From Tanypteryx hageni (lineage: Eukaryota > Arthropoda > Insecta > Odonata > Petaluridae): a stretch of DNA of 64,000 nucleotides. A program made the position numbers and the translations under genes. The notes below the pieces were generated by a model. The model was not told the DNA's origin, made no database searches, and worked only from the letters and a program-made list of their open reading frames with translations. This document shows positions 11,803 through 23,145 of the stretch, piece by piece (position 1 is the first letter of the stretch; every line of letters begins with the position of its first letter). Where the stretch lies: the NCBI GenBank assembly GCA_028673005.1, contig CM054118.1, positions 61,437,401 to 61,501,400 on the forward strand, written 5' to 3'.

Positions 11803-13035
11803 GGGAAATCACTTTTAGTCATGTTACAAACTTAATCGCTGTATAGTATTTCAGGACCATGGCATTTGGATGCCACCAGTCCAATGCAGTGCTTGTGATA
11901 AAAGTAAAATGTTGAAGATATTTTTTATCATTTTAGAATTAATCGAGAGGATATTGTGGATTAATAGGGTAGATTTGTTAAAATGGCTGTGTCATTATAA
12001 AAATGAATGATGAATTGTAGACCTCCGTGATATGTTTCAAAATCCAAGTTATACATTCAGTTCAGAGATAAACTCTTATGTGAGAGAAGATGAAAAAAAA
12101 AATTAATGTCTGTAAATTTATTAATATATTCCTGCCAAAGCTATGTGCCTCTGGGAATACAGTTTCTTGAATGTATTCCTGCAGCGGTCTATTAAAATTG
12201 GTACAGTTGATGTTGCATTGCAATTGTGAACTTATACCCATGCCAAGATTTTTCATCAGAAGTGCCAGTCTTTGTACGCACAGAAGCAGTGATTTCTAAT
12301 TTTATTTTCTGTTTAAATAATCTGTCGTGTTAGGTTGTCAAATTGTTTCAACTTGATAAGTTTTATTCTCAAGGTTATGCTTCTATTATACTGAGATCCA
12401 TCTAAATTGTTATAATTTAATTTAAATTTGCTTTTTTGCTATAGTACTGCTGGAGAATAATTTTGGTGAATATTCTAATGGATCCACCTTAAGTAGTGCA
12501 ACTCTTGCATGGAATGCTTAATAGCTGAGATGATGACTTAATGTTGTTGGCAATCTCAAAATGTAAAATTATATAATGTGCGTTATCACTAGTCAATACA
12601 AGATGCAATGTTTTCCATTACAGCCTTTGAGAAACCATGTTTACTGGAAATTTTGCATTATGTGCTTAAATTCCGACTGCTGTTTATGTGGATATTGTCA
12701 TGTGGGACCATGGACACAAATTTCTTATTAAAATCAAAGCCATGCAACTTATTATAAGTTTTGGCAAATTTATGTATATTTTTTCATTACTAATTATTTT
12801 TCAGAATGAAGATTTATATTTGCTTTTGTGCATTATAATTTAGTACCTGTTAGGGGTATAAGTATGTTGAATTCAGTGTCATAAGTAATTCCTTCAATTA
12901 TGAAGAAATATAAATTATAGTAAAGAAGTTAAAGTCAGGAGTTTTTAATATTAATGTGTGTACATAATTTGAGAAATAAAAAATGTATAAATTTCTTTGA
13001 CCATATGATGAAATAAAATTTTCTTTCTTAAAATT
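11803..13035 (+). other. Probable 3' UTR of the golgin gene, with poly(A) signals
   Basis: No further coding frame continues after the stop. AATAAA hexamers lie at 12975-12980 and 13012-13017, followed by a T-rich stretch. The region is about 1.2 kb, AT-rich and free of obvious transposon ends, consistent with a 3' UTR. The actual cleavage site cannot be determined from sequence alone. Confidence 0.5.
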
Positions 13036-13634
13036 ATCTTCTGTGTTAAATTTATTTATTTAAATATTTAGATTGCAATTGGGCGCCTGGCCCGGTGGCA
13101 AAGTTACAAAAGTTTAAACCTATAAACACAATAAAATTTACTTTATATACTTTATATGATACCAAAAAACATTGCAGTAAAATGAAATGATAGCTTTTTT
13201 AGTTTTTAATATAAGATATGGCCTATGTAAGTTAGGTGAAAGATTTAATTTTCATTCAGGTGGCAAAATTACCCGCATGTTAATGTATATTTCTTTGAAT
13301 TGATAGCATCATTTTGGGTCTCTTGTGATCACAAAACAATAAATTTTTTAAAATTCTACATCTGGGAATTTATTATCATTTTAACTCGCAATTTAACTAA
13401 TTAGTTTTGTGATGGCTTTCATTACTTTTGGTTCACAGGCCTGAAATTACAAAAACGTAGAAAAATTAGGATTTATGTAAACTGATCCTTTATTATAAAA
13501 CTTTGCCAATATTACAGTTAACTATTTGAATCATTAATATTATACAAATTATAAGCAAATGATAGTAAAAAGTTTCAAATTATCAAATTTGATGAGATAT
13601 AAAGCTAAGACATTGCACTTATTTTAAATTACAG

Positions 13635-13755
13635 TGCGAAAGAAATTGTTGAAAATAACTTCGTGTGGCACAATGAAGCATCTGAAATACATGATTTGGC
13701 CGTTGCAAGTATTCTTCATGCTCAGACAGGAATTAAGATACAAAGTTATGAATAG
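13635..13755 (+). other. Possible terminal exon or coding remnant
   Basis: After the acceptor-like TTTTAAATTACAG (ending 13634), a frame in phase 2 reads AKEIVENNFVWHNEASEIHD then LAVASILHAQTGIKIQSYE and TAG at 13753-13755. Composition is soluble-protein-like, unusual for a chance frame in 65% AT sequence. The same frame resumes weakly after the stop, with DADLFIQLRV near 13800-13830, so a decayed pseudogene is equally possible. I do not recognise the protein. A different frame, starting in phase 1, is also open here, which weakens the case. Confidence 0.3.
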
Positions 13756-14083
13756 GTACATAAGAGGATTATACTAAATTTTGTTTAGACCAAAATTTCC
13801 CTTTATAAAAATTTCAGTGATGCTGATTTGTTTATACAACTACGTGTCTAATAAAACAGTGGAAACAGAAAGAAAAGCAATGCACTTGCATTGTGAAGAA
13901 TTCATGTTCCATTTATTTGACACATTTGACGAAAATATTCTGTTGATAGGCAACAGAAAATTTGTGAAAATGTTCAGACCATTTCTACGGCTATATTTCT
14001 AAAAGATATGAGTTATATGTTATTAGTTAGTTAGTTTTTGTCTTCCATAATCATAATTTCCTCAATGGAATATCACAGAACAG

Positions 14084-14792
14084 CAGTGGCGGCTCGTGTA
14101 TAGGCACTGCGGAACTGCAGCACCCCCTATTTCCACTTGATATTATCGATAAAATTTAATATAATGAGTCCTTTTTTCTTTAATTCTTTCTTTATTTTTG
14201 TAGTACAATATATATTCCTTAAGCTTAATGTCAGTACTTCAGTAGCCATCCCCCAGTTTATGAAAAAGATACAAAAATCTTTGTATGGAACTGTGCGCTT
14301 CACAGTGCCAGCGACGTGGTGTTTGACTGTTGTGCGCATGCGCACATAGGAGGGGGTGGGAGGAAGGCGGGACTGCCAGGTAGAGAGAGCACTGTTGCTC
14401 TCGCAGTGCCGGCTCTGGCGTGATGGTGGAAGGAAGTTTTTTTTTACTCAGCGTGTGTTGTGCTTAAAAACCGTGTACCATATTCTTGAATGTGATAAAG
14501 TGTAGAAGAGTGTAGAATTAGATTATTATTCTGCTTCCAGCTATTCTATTTGATTCATTTTTTTTCGGTTCTTTTATGGATTTCATTTTTAAATGAATAG
14601 ATCAAGCTTGAACTGTAACAATTTAAGTTAAAGTAAGTAAAAAATGTTTCGTTTTTTTTGTTAAGATTTTATCAAGTTCCTGAATAAATTTTCTTTTTAT
14701 ACATGTTTTTTTCCTTTTACACAATTTTAAAACAAAGGCTAAAAATTTTCTGGAGCAGCACCCCCACTAATTTTAGCTACGAGCCGCCACTG
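14084..14792. mobile_element. hAT-type non-autonomous element
   Basis: The left terminus CAGTGGCGGCTCGTGTA and the right terminus TACGAGCCGCCACTG are clear inverted repeats. Flanks are CAGAACAG (14076-14083) and CGGAACAG (14793-14800), a 7/8 match in an 8-bp duplication. The element is 709 bp with no transposase. A perfect 16-bp palindrome TGTGCGCATGCGCACA lies inside at 14331-14346. Confidence 0.85.
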
Positions 14793-14862
14793 CGGAACAG
14801 TTTAAGAAGTATTTCAGAATTCTCTCAATGATAAAGTTGAGTGAAAGATTTACTATACTAAG

Positions 14863-15154
14863 CAGGCGTTGCCAAGCCTACTTACCCTCAGATATGATAA
14901 TCTTCCTGAGTTTGAGAGCCACAAGGTGCACATTTTGCGCACAAAAATGCATGAACAGTAAGCATAATTTGTATTTAAAACAATACAGAGAGACTGCATG
15001 TCCATTTAGCATCTCCAAAATGTCTCACTCGCACTGTGTTATTGCTTTCTTAGGTGATAAGTCTGGATACACCCTTGAGTGTAAGTGAATAAGAGCTGCA
15101 AGTTAAGTTAAAAGATCCGAATGCGGCTCGCGAGCCACGGTTTGGCCACCCCTG
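14863..15154. mobile_element. Likely hAT-type MITE with diverged ends
   Basis: The left end CAGGCGTTGCCAAGCC is similar to the reverse complement of the right end (CAGGGGTGGCCAAACC), which continues into GTGGCTCGCGAGCC. Ends fit the YARNG rule. Flanking 8-mers do not match, so the duplication has decayed or the left boundary is wrong. Confidence 0.5.
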
Positions 15155-15767
15155 CTGTATAGGATCTATCCCTTGCTCCTTACAAGACCCAAAACCATGT
15201 GTTGATTTCCTCATGTATTATTTTCAAACTAATTTAACGCAAATTTAACTAATATTTGATGCATAAAAGACATTTTTGTTGATTTGTACCAATAAATTGC
15301 AGGAGTAATGTTTTTTGTGAAATGAATATGGCTCCCATTTAAAAGCATTGCCATGGCGGTTAATATTTTTCATTATGAAAAAATCAGAAAAATTCAATTA
15401 TTTTCTTATGTGCTAATTCGGCATGGATTTGAATTTACAAGAATATACCTACCCTAAAAATGAACATTTTAAAAATTTTTGTTGGTTGTACCCAATGAGC
15501 TATTATGTCAAATTTCATATCTGTACCTCAAGAAGTACCTTAGGTTTTATATCTTCCTCATATATATCTAAAGAAACAGCAATGGATAATAGATAAAGTG
15601 TATTGACATTAACCACAAAGTTTTTCTTCTTGTTACAAATATTTGTCAGTTTGATGGCTAAGAAATTATCATGTTTTTATGCAATCCCATCACCACTAAT
15701 TTTCACATTTGCACCGATAACTTGTAATTTTACCAGGATCAAAAGACAATAAAATTATTAATCATAC
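15155..15767. other. No gene recognised
   Basis: AT-rich sequence downstream of the last recognised minus-strand exon. If that exon is terminal (TGA at 15762-15764), this would be its 3' UTR; otherwise it is intron. Confidence 0.4.
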
Positions 15768-15974
15768 CCTGGCTGCCTCTTCAGCTATGCACGAACTCAC
15801 TTGAAGGCGTAGATCCTCTACTATTCTCTCCTCTCTCTCCAGTTTTAGGCCAACCTTGGGTTCTGCTTCTGGGCCCTCTGCAGATGCTGCCAAAATGGTT
15901 TCCAATTCTGCACCGCCACCACCCACTCTAGACCTCATCTCCTCCATTCCTTTAAGCTTTTTTTCGCTTTCAGC
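15768..15974 (-). CDS. Unrecognised coiled-coil protein, exon 6 of those visible
   Basis: The acceptor CTTCACGTAG precedes 15974 on the minus strand. The exon is 207 bp, phase 0 at both ends, and reads AESEKKLKGMEEMRSRVG, a GGGGAELETILAAS linker, then EREERIVEDLRLQVSSCIAE and EAAR. Charged heptad-like stretches suggest coiled coil on both sides of a glycine/alanine-rich linker. The 3' boundary is either a donor (AGG then GTATGA) or simply the end of the protein, since the unspliced frame stops one codon later at TGA. It follows the 16597-16733 exon in matching phase. Function unknown. Confidence 0.6.
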
Positions 15975-16596
15975 CTACGTGAAGAAAAACTTGGTCACAA
16001 ATAATAAGTTTTGAGTCACGGCCGACTAACAGTTATTGTTTAGCGCAAAAATGAAATCCAAGTAAACGTTTCGGAAAAAGTTTTCTGAAGTTAGTATTGG
16101 AAAATTTGATTCAAAACGAGTTAATCGCTGGATCGTCAAAGGTTTTATTTCAGTAAATTTTGGACCCAGCCAACCTAATCTGTCTGATCCAAGACTCATT
16201 CCTTCATCTTGGAAAAGGCGCGTTGCGTCAATTTAATTTTTCATGAAAAAAATCACATGTTCGCATAGGCTACGAGTTTTCTCGAGCAAAAAAATGCGTC
16301 GCGCGCTCAATTAAAATAAATAATTAAAATGTTTAGTGAATAAGCGTCACATTTTTTAAAACAAGTACAATAAAATCCGTGTTGGACGAGATTTTACTGT
16401 GTTTATTTTCTTCCAGCTGACGAATCTTTTTATTTTATTAAATATTGTTTTTCAGTACTAAACTAGCAGTATGTTACACTTGATATTCACATTATAAAGT
16501 TTGAAGTCTGATAATGATTGAAAATCAATTGTAGGAGGGCAGTAAGGGAAGGGAATACGCCATATGACAGAAATAATGCATTAATAAATTTCTCAC

Positions 16597-16733
16597 CTTT
16601 TTCCTTATCACTTCCTCTCTTTTCCTAGGCCTTGTCATTTCCTCTTTCAGACGCCCATAGCTGAATGTATCCTGACTACGGCAGCGAATGTCATCAGCCG
16701 AGCACAGAAACACCAGGCGTATTGCACTAGAAT
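16597..16733 (-). CDS. Unrecognised coiled-coil protein, exon 5 of those visible
   Basis: The minus-strand exon after TTTTTATCGTAG reads SSAIRLVFLCSADDIRCRSQ, DTFSYGRLKEEMTRPRKREE and VIRKK, ending at a strong donor AAG|GTGAGA (16597/16596). An alternative acceptor five bases downstream (TTCTAG) would start the exon at 16728 in another phase. Both choices can be matched by a donor in the preceding exon, so the precise junction is unresolved. The end phase is 0, matching the next exon. The tail is strongly basic. Not recognised. Confidence 0.6.
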
Positions 16734-16897
16734 CTACGATAAAAACCGATTCAAGTCATGGAATAAAAATAGCTAAATTAATCACGGAAATCACAAATTT
16801 CTAAATAAGTATTTCTACGAGCAACGTTTTCAACATCTTACAATCAAGTCATCTGGTAGATGGATCAAGATATATGCTGAGAAGAATCTTCTGCACA

Positions 16898-17147
16898 AAG
16901 GGCCGTCTCTAGGGTCCCCGTTGCCCCTTCTATTCCATACTCAGAAAAATTATCTTTTTTATAACAAACGTCTTGAGCAATTTTTCGCGTTCCACGCTCG
17001 TTACGTCTATCTACTAAGACTAGCAAGCAAGATTAATTCGTAAGCTAACTTCAAGCGCGGGGCACCAATTGATGCGGGACCCCCTTAGGCGCGGGGCCCT
17101 GGGCGACTGCCCTCCAAACCCCCCTCCCCCCCATAAATACGGCCCTG
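16898..17147. mobile_element. hAT-type MITE
   Basis: The left end AAGGGCCGTCTCTAGGG and the right end ATACGGCCCTG (inverted CAGGGCCGTAT) form short TIRs. Flanks TCTGCACA (16890-16897) and TGTGCACA (17148-17155) match at 7 of 8 positions. 250 bp, GC-rich compared with its surroundings, no coding capacity. Lies in the intron of the minus-strand gene. Confidence 0.75.
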
Positions 17148-17204
17148 TGTGCACATAAACTGAAAGAAATTTACTTGTCGTGATCACATGATATACGGAA
17201 AAGG

Positions 17205-17970
17205 TAGGGTTACCATATTTTAAATCTTACTTCCCGGACAACAGAATACAAAAATCCGGGAAAAAAACCGGACTTTTGAAATTTAACTTTTTATGCACAA
17301 AAAAATTGTATTGAGGTGTTATATCAATCAAAGAAATATAATTAAACATTATTAAAATAAATTGTCGAACGCAAATGTTTTAATTACTTAAACATTTACG
17401 CATGAAAATATTATAAAATGCAATAATACTTCAAATTTCATGCGTTATCATGACTTTTTATCCGAGACAATAATAATAATTCTGACGATGTAGACTAAAT
17501 ATGTAAATAATATATAGGAATATACAACTTTTATACATATCTTGAGTAATATATACAAAAATCTGAACTCTAAACCTAAGTTTACCGAATAACTTTGAAA
17601 TAAAAGTTAAACTGATTATAAAAGAATAATAACGTGACACATTATATGTATTATTACCGCGTTTTGCGGGACGACTTAATTATAAATTAAAAGCAAAATG
17701 AGTAAAGCGTCGAAAATTATATTTAACATCTCACGATATAATTAGGGATAGAAAGTTAAAATCACAAACTGCAATACCGACCCAAAATGTGTAGGCGAAT
17801 TCTTGAATGTTACTGTTAATTCTAAAAATATATCCAAAATATTAACATAAAAACGTACAATAGAAGGAAATAATCAAATTCCGGACAGGTGTTAAAATTC
17901 TGCCCGGAAGTCCCCGGACACCCTGAAAAAGAGGACATGCCCGGGAAAAACCGGACGTCTGGTAACCCTA
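17205..17970. mobile_element. hAT-type non-autonomous element with perfect target duplication
   Basis: Begins TAGGGTTACCATATTTTAAA and ends GACGTCTGGTAACCCTA, inverted TAGGGTTACCA termini. It is flanked by a perfect 8-bp direct repeat GGAAAAGG at 17197-17204 and 17971-17978. Inside, CCGG-containing phrases (CCCGGACA, CCGGGAAAAA-CCGGAC) occur at both ends, extending the inverted similarity. 766 bp, AT-rich core, no transposase. Confidence 0.9.
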
Positions 17971-18009
17971 GGAAAAGGCATAATAAAATCAAAATTAATT
18001 TCCACCACA

Positions 18010-19040
18010 TTTCTGAACTTCGCGAATAATTGGTTCCGGAAAACTGACGCGAAATGCAAATTCGCGAAATGCAAGTCCTATTTTCCCATAAGACGTAATG
18101 TTATTATGAGAGTATAATTCTCAGTCAACCTAAAAAATTCACTTTTTTGTTGTAAATAATGCAGTTTAACAGAAAATAAAAGAAAATGTTACAGCAACGT
18201 AACAGAAGATGAAAACCTAGCATCATAAAGTGAAAAAATTCTTTTAATTATCTTCAATACGCGTAATAGCAAATGAAAACCTAAAATTACAAAGCAATTA
18301 CACTTCTTTCGGCACTTGTGAAAATTACCTCAATCGCATTTTCGCATGCGATTTTCGAACTTCTTTTGTTCATTCCAAGGAAATCCTTTAATTTAAATTG
18401 ATGAGCTACTGAAATGAAATGTTGAGTACGTGATGCACAGATGTATTCTTAGGTTCTGCAACAAACATTCCCAAGCCGCAAAAAACACTAGCGTTATAAA
18501 GTGGTAACATTTCTTTTAGTAATCACGTTCAATATAATTAAATTAAATTAAATCTTGTTACAAGATAATAGCAATTCTTAGATTTACATAAAAAATTCGT
18601 AATAAAAAATGAAAACCTAACAAAACAAAATAAAATTTCTCGAAATGACGTTCAAAATACAAAGATAATAGTAAATGAAAACCTTACATTCCAAAATGGT
18701 GGCATTTCTTTAAATTAAAAAAAAAAGTTTCACATCGGAAAGTTCAAGCTGAGCTAAAAAATAAATAAGTCGAGAGTTATCACGATTGTTTACTTCGAAA
18801 ACTGCTAATAATGAGCATTATAAATATAATATAATAATAATAAGCCATTTATAGGGCGCCAAAGTTTAAACCGAGCTTCTAAACAAAAAGTAGAGGAAGT
18901 TCCGCTTGTTGCCATCGCAAACGGATGACGCGAAATGTAAATAATCGGCGCGAAACATAAATAATGGTCATAAAAAATGTCGCGAAGTGCAAATTCGCTA
19001 ACCGCAAGCACGCGAACCTCAAAAAAGTGGTGTATAGAGT
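18010..19040. repeat. Dispersed repeat with related ends
   Basis: The left part carries GACGCGAAATGCAAATTCGC near 18048-18067 and the right part GTCGCGAAGTGCAAATTCGC near 18978-18997, with GACGCGAAATGTAAATAATC near 18927. TTCGCG words recur in both orientations at the margins. This suggests a transposon-like unit of about 1 kb, but I cannot fix its termini or duplications. Confidence 0.4.
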
Positions 19041-19558
19041 TCGTATTATGGCTGGAATCCGATTGATAAATAATATAGCGACCTCCAATAATCATAACAT
19101 TACTACGGTCATCGGGGATATCTTATTTATCAATTTAGGCAGTTGTTAAGAATATCATATAATGGGAGACGTATTCCACTTACGCTAATATTGTCAATGC
19201 TGTTTGCTAGAATCTATCACCTTATCCTAAAAAATGATAAGAGAAAGAGACATGCTATCTATAACCTTAACGAAACAAAAGGAAGAAGTAATACATGGCG
19301 ATTAACTTTCTAATATCTTGCTCCGGACTTTAAATAAAGCCAGTAAATCACAACAATTTCTGTTTAATCCACACTGCAGTGTGAGAAAGAGAGCGAGTGA
19401 CCCACTAATAAATGAAACCATTTGGCAACACTGTCGCCATGAACAAACCGCCGTAGCTCGGAAGAACAATTCAAGAGGCAAACCGTCGATCGGTCTGTTT
19501 TCCGGGATCATGCCACCCATGTTCAGAATCGACGGCGAATTGTCGCAGTGGTTCCCAC

Positions 19559-19862
19559 CCCTCGACCTCTTCCTCCATGGATGGACGCTCTTCGAACACG
19601 TGCTGGCACGCACGGAACGTAAAATCTCCCCATACGTCTTCGGAGCAGTTTCTAAATACTGGTTCGAGAAATATGAACCCTTTCTGGAAGAGCCGGATTG
19701 GACCTTCTTTGCCCCTTGGATTTCAGCTTCAGGGCTAGTGGCAGTTATTCTGTAGTCGGCGAGGCCGGCGTCTAAAAGAGCCTTCCGCAGTACCCTCGGA
19801 TCTCCGACCTCTATCACCGGTTTATCGGTATCTTTCTTCCGCCTTGCGCCATTGCCGTGTTC
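19559..19862 (-). CDS. Unrecognised coiled-coil protein, exon 4 of those visible
   Basis: The minus-strand exon begins after GCATGGCAG (acceptor at 19864-19863), phase 0, and reads EHGNGARRKKDTDKPVIEVG, DPRVLRKALLDAGLADYRIT, ATSPEAEIQGAKKVQSGSSR, KGSYFSNQYLETAPKTYGEI and on to WRKRSRG. The 3' end is uncertain: a donor GGG|GTGGGA at 19559 (phase 1) or GAC|GTATGG at 19636 (phase 2) would each fit one of the two acceptors of the next exon. The frame stays open beyond both. A long antisense frame on the plus strand overlaps, but only this strand joins neighbouring exons in phase. Not recognised. Confidence 0.6.
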
Positions 19863-20274
19863 CTGCCATGCATTTGAGAGTCAGTCACGTGCCATTTAAA
19901 TTTCAACGCCCTTGTAATAGCATAAACCATTGCATTAGCTTAAATATTTGTGGGATTTGAGAGATTTCTTACGATTAAATTCTTCGCGTAAATCCAATTC
20001 TTTGATTTTAATTGGTTTTCACCGAGAGAACATAACCCATTTACATCTTTTAGTTACGGACGAAACTCAGCTAAACTGAACTTTGAATTATAACGAAAAA
20101 GTTTCGCTTAAAATATTTCAGAAATAACCAGCACTAACAAATAGACGTAATTCATGTCAATTCGAAAAACTTTTAACTTTTCCTAATATTTGTATTATAG
20201 TCTTAACATTTACAAAAAACTATATTATCGATTTGTCTCCCCTCCTTGATTAACATAGTCCAATAAACAATTAC

Positions 20275-20448
20275 CTTCACTTCCAGTTCGCGGAGAAGCA
20301 TCCGTCGACGCTTCTCTGATTTGTACTTCTCCCAGAATTCTTTGCAAGTTACCGTTGCGGATCTCAAATCTCTGCGTAACTTTTCATCTTCTATTTCGTC
20401 GAATTTTTCCTCTAGGATGCGCATGCTGAAGCCGTCGTCTCCTTCGGC
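20275..20448 (-). CDS. Unrecognised coiled-coil protein, exon 3 of those visible
   Basis: The acceptor TTATCATTTCAG precedes 20448 and the donor AAG|GTAATT follows 20275. The exon is 174 bp, phase 0 to phase 0, and reads AEGDDGFSMRILEEKFDEIE, DEKLRRDLRSATVTCKEFWE and KYKSEKRRRMLLRELEVK. High Glu/Lys/Arg content with leucine spacing typical of a coiled coil. It is the best-supported exon of this gene: both splice sites are strong and the phases agree with the exons on either side. Confidence 0.75.
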
Positions 20449-20539
20449 CTGAAATGATAACCACGGGGCGAATAAAAGCCTCACAGCAACCGCTTTTCTA
20501 ATGCCGTAATAGCTCCCGAAAGACGTAAATGTATGTTAC

Positions 20540-20647
20540 CATCTCAGAAAACACACACGACCAATCCACTTCCATGTGTTCGCATAAGTGGACAGTTTTG
20601 TCAATCTCCGCTTTCAGAGGAGTGTCCTTGAAGCAAAAGCGTAAGAT
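20540..20647 (-). CDS. Unrecognised coiled-coil protein, exon 2 of those visible
   Basis: The acceptor TTTCTTTCACAG precedes 20647 and the donor ATG|GTAACA follows 20540. The exon is 108 bp, 36 codons in phase 0, and reads ILRFCFKDTPLKAEIDKTVH and LCEHMEVDWSCVFSEM. Two cysteine/histidine-containing helices are possible, but there is no zinc-finger spacing I can name. It sits only 91 bases upstream of exon 3, a short intron. The upstream intron of 6.8 kb contains the CR1-like LINE. Confidence 0.7.
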
Positions 20648-20857
20648 CTGTGAAAGAAATTTATTGTCACTTAATTTGTCGCTGTCCTCAGAAAACAGCA
20701 CACATTTGTGTCTTTGAGGTCGATAATTACATTACTGGCAGATCCAAGGGGGCGGGGAGCGATCGCCCCCAGCCCCTTTATATGTCCCCATTACCCTTCA
20801 CTGGACGCATACTTAAACACATTCCTTGATTCTGCGCCATATATTATGTCCGTAGAG

Positions 20858-21180
20858 CAGTGGTTTCCAAACTGGGGGGTGTCCCCCACCCCCCTAGGGG
20901 GGCGTGATGAGCAGGTGGTGGGGGGGAGCGCAAAGGATCTCTCATATATTTACTGCCCGTTTAACCATCCTTATCTTGAGACCTACAATATGCAGCAGCC
21001 AAATTCTAGCCCTTGATTGGCTAGGACGTATCGTTTTTCCTTAAGGTGGCTTAATTAATGGTAATTCTATGTGCAGTAGGTATTGTTTATGAACTGTTAT
21101 TGAACATGGTATAGAGGGGGGCGCGAAGAAAGCTTTCTTAGTTGAAGGGAGCGCAGCATTGTAATGTTTGGAAACCGCTA
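20858..21180. mobile_element. hAT-type MITE with perfect target duplication
   Basis: Starts CAGTGGTTTCCAAACTGGGG and ends TGTTTGGAAACCGCTA, inverted termini obeying YARNG. Flanked by a perfect CCGTAGAG direct repeat (20850-20857 and 21181-21188). 323 bp, with G-runs near the left end, no coding capacity. Confidence 0.9.
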
Positions 21181-21216
21181 CCGTAGAGCAAGGGATAGGA
21201 AGATTTTGACCGAGGC

Positions 21217-21675
21217 ATGGATATCCACCTTATTTTATTCTTTTATATATATTTTTTATGCTTTATGTATAACTCTGTTTATGTGTACATCATTTTTAAG
21301 TATTTAACTATATGCATTTACCTTTCAAGACCCTCTAAATCTTTAGATATTGCTATAAGTAGGTTTCGCAGGTTTTTCACACTCCCCTTCTTGTGTGGGT
21401 GTTTTCCTGCAGTGGGGTTTTTCCTAGGGAATAGTACATTATCTTCCCTAGTTTTTCCCCGCCACAGCAACAATTACCCATCTGTTTTTAAATCCTATAC
21501 TATCCTATAAACTTCATTGAATTTTATATTGCTCTTCATTTTATGTAACCTTTTAGTTTAATTTTATTTCTTGTTGCTATCTAATTGTATGTAATTGATA
21601 ATGGGTTAGATGGAAGAGGAGACTGTTTAGTCTCAATCTCGTCCTAATAAAGATCTATCTATCTATAATAAAGGG
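21217..21675 (+). mobile_element. 5'-truncated LINE 3' end with (ATCT)n tail
   Basis: The sequence ends with GATGGAAGAGGAGACTGTTT, then CTCGTCCTAATAAAG and a short (ATCT)n tail at 21652-21665. A T-rich 3' UTR leading to AATAAAG and a simple-repeat tail is typical of CR1/L2/Jockey-type non-LTR elements. No reverse transcriptase remains. The left boundary is approximate. Confidence 0.5.
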
Positions 21676-22714
21676 TCGTAGGTAGTGGCGGATTCAAGAG
21701 GGGGTAGAGGCGATCGGCTCCTCCTTTGGGAAGTTTCTGGATACGTCCCCACAGGCAGTTAATAATAAATACGATTGAATAATCAATATTTTAATCATGT
21801 TTCCAAGCGTTTTACGTCTTTTGGAAATATTGATCAAATTTGAAGGTTTTCAAAAACGCATCCCTGATGTGCCCTGCACCGATCCCGTTATATTTCATTT
21901 GTGAAAAGCACCTGGAATTGAACTCGTGCAGTTCGGATGGAATTCATAAATACTGTAATGATGAATTTTTTAACTACTAGTACAAAAATGGTATTTCTAA
22001 CGTGATCTTTGATAATTAGTAACCCAGAGACAACGCTCACGCGTGGGAGGAAAAGCTTGGAATATTACAATTAATCATTTCAATATCGCCCTCAAAACAC
22101 TCAAAACGACATCCGGACTGGCCAACTCGAGCAAATACCGAAGCTAATACCGAAGCTTGTGTACTAGTAGTGACTGCCTTTCAGCCTTCACTGCGGCAAA
22201 CTGCGTATGCTAATGCCATCTATGATTTATTGCTCGAACCAGTAAGCATTGTTTTCTTTAGTGATGTTGCTGTAATTGCTTACATAGCTGATAGAGGCAG
22301 GGCATGCAATAAAATATTGAAAGTGTTTTGTTTATACCGGCTATGGAATGTTTTAGTTGTTATCTGTTTAAGAGTGATGATAATGGTTATAAAAAATAGT
22401 TTTAACGTAATTACAAGTCCGTTTGTGATAACGATACTGATATTGAGTTTATGACCAGTGCTAATAATATTGTGATACAGCGGTAAAATAAGAAATCTCG
22501 TGCTACGAATTGTGAATCAGTGGAAAAATTCGCGATGAAATTCAATATCTACGTGGAAACCATCTAATCCCTGTCACGAAGAAAAAGTCTACATCTTGCG
22601 GATATTGGCGCTCTACAAAATTGTGAGCGGAAACTCATTATGGACCTCTTTCAGCAGTACAGATCTCTACGGCAAGCTGTAGGAATTCAGGCTAAAAAGT
22701 TATGGTACTTATAA
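21676..22714. other. No gene recognised; repeat debris
   Basis: A TGGCGGATTCAAGAGGGGG phrase near 21686 resembles TGGCAGATCCAAGGGGGCGG near 20735, so both may be ends of one repeat family. The rest, up to the start of the LINE near 22715, shows no protein I can support. Confidence 0.4.
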
Positions 22715-22726
22715 ATAGTAGCGGTA

Positions 22727-23119
22727 GTGGCGACAGGTTGCTCTCGGCTGCGGGTGGTGGCCCATGTTGGGACTAACGACGCCTCGAAGCGCGGGTCCGA
22801 GGAGATTTTAAGTTCTTTTAAGGACTTAGCCTCTGAGGTTGCTCGTGTCCGAGAGGAGTCGGGTTCCGATGTGCGGCTTACTGTCTGCAGTATAGTCCCT
22901 AGGATTGACCGCGGTTCTGAGGTTTGGAGTAGAGTTGAAGGTCTGAACCGAAGGCTGTGGAATTTCTGTCGGGACTTGGGAGTGGACTTCGTCGACCTAC
23001 GACCGAATATCGAATCGTGCAGGGCACCACTGGATCACTCTGGTGTTCACTACACGCCCGAATCGGCTCAGAGAGTAGCGAGTAGGATTCTCGAGCACAG
23101 TAGGGATTTTTTAGGCTAG
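22727..23119 (+). CDS. LINE ORF1, SGNH/GDSL esterase-like, N-terminally truncated
   Basis: Reads RLRVVAHVGTNDASKRGSEE, then SSFKDLASEVARVREESGSD, VRLTVCSIVPRI, LNRRLWNFCRDLGVDFVDLR and finally DHSGVHYTPESAQRVASRIL. The H-V-G-T-N-D block is the block III signature of SGNH hydrolases, and D-x-S-G-V-H near the end supplies the catalytic Asp/His pair. The N-terminal block I (GDS serine) is missing, so this copy is truncated and catalytically incomplete. No ATG opens the visible frame; it starts at GTG or continues from upstream. Esterase ORF1 proteins are known in CR1-clade elements. Only 26 bases separate its stop (TAG, 23117-23119) from the ORF2 start. Confidence 0.7.
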   Translation: MATGCSRLRVVAHVGTNDASKRGSEEILSSFKDLASEVARVREESGSDVRLTVCSIVPRIDRGSEVWSRVEGLNRRLWNFCRDLGVDFVDLRPNIESCRAPLDHSGVHYTPESAQRVASRILEHSRDFLG

Positions 23120-23145
23120 AGAGTAGGGCAGGGTGTAGGTCAGTT

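Noticed and set aside
19318..19755. 145-codon plus-strand open frame
   Set aside because: Antisense to the minus-strand exon at 19862-19559, which has splice signals and phase agreement with neighbouring exons. The plus frame has neither.
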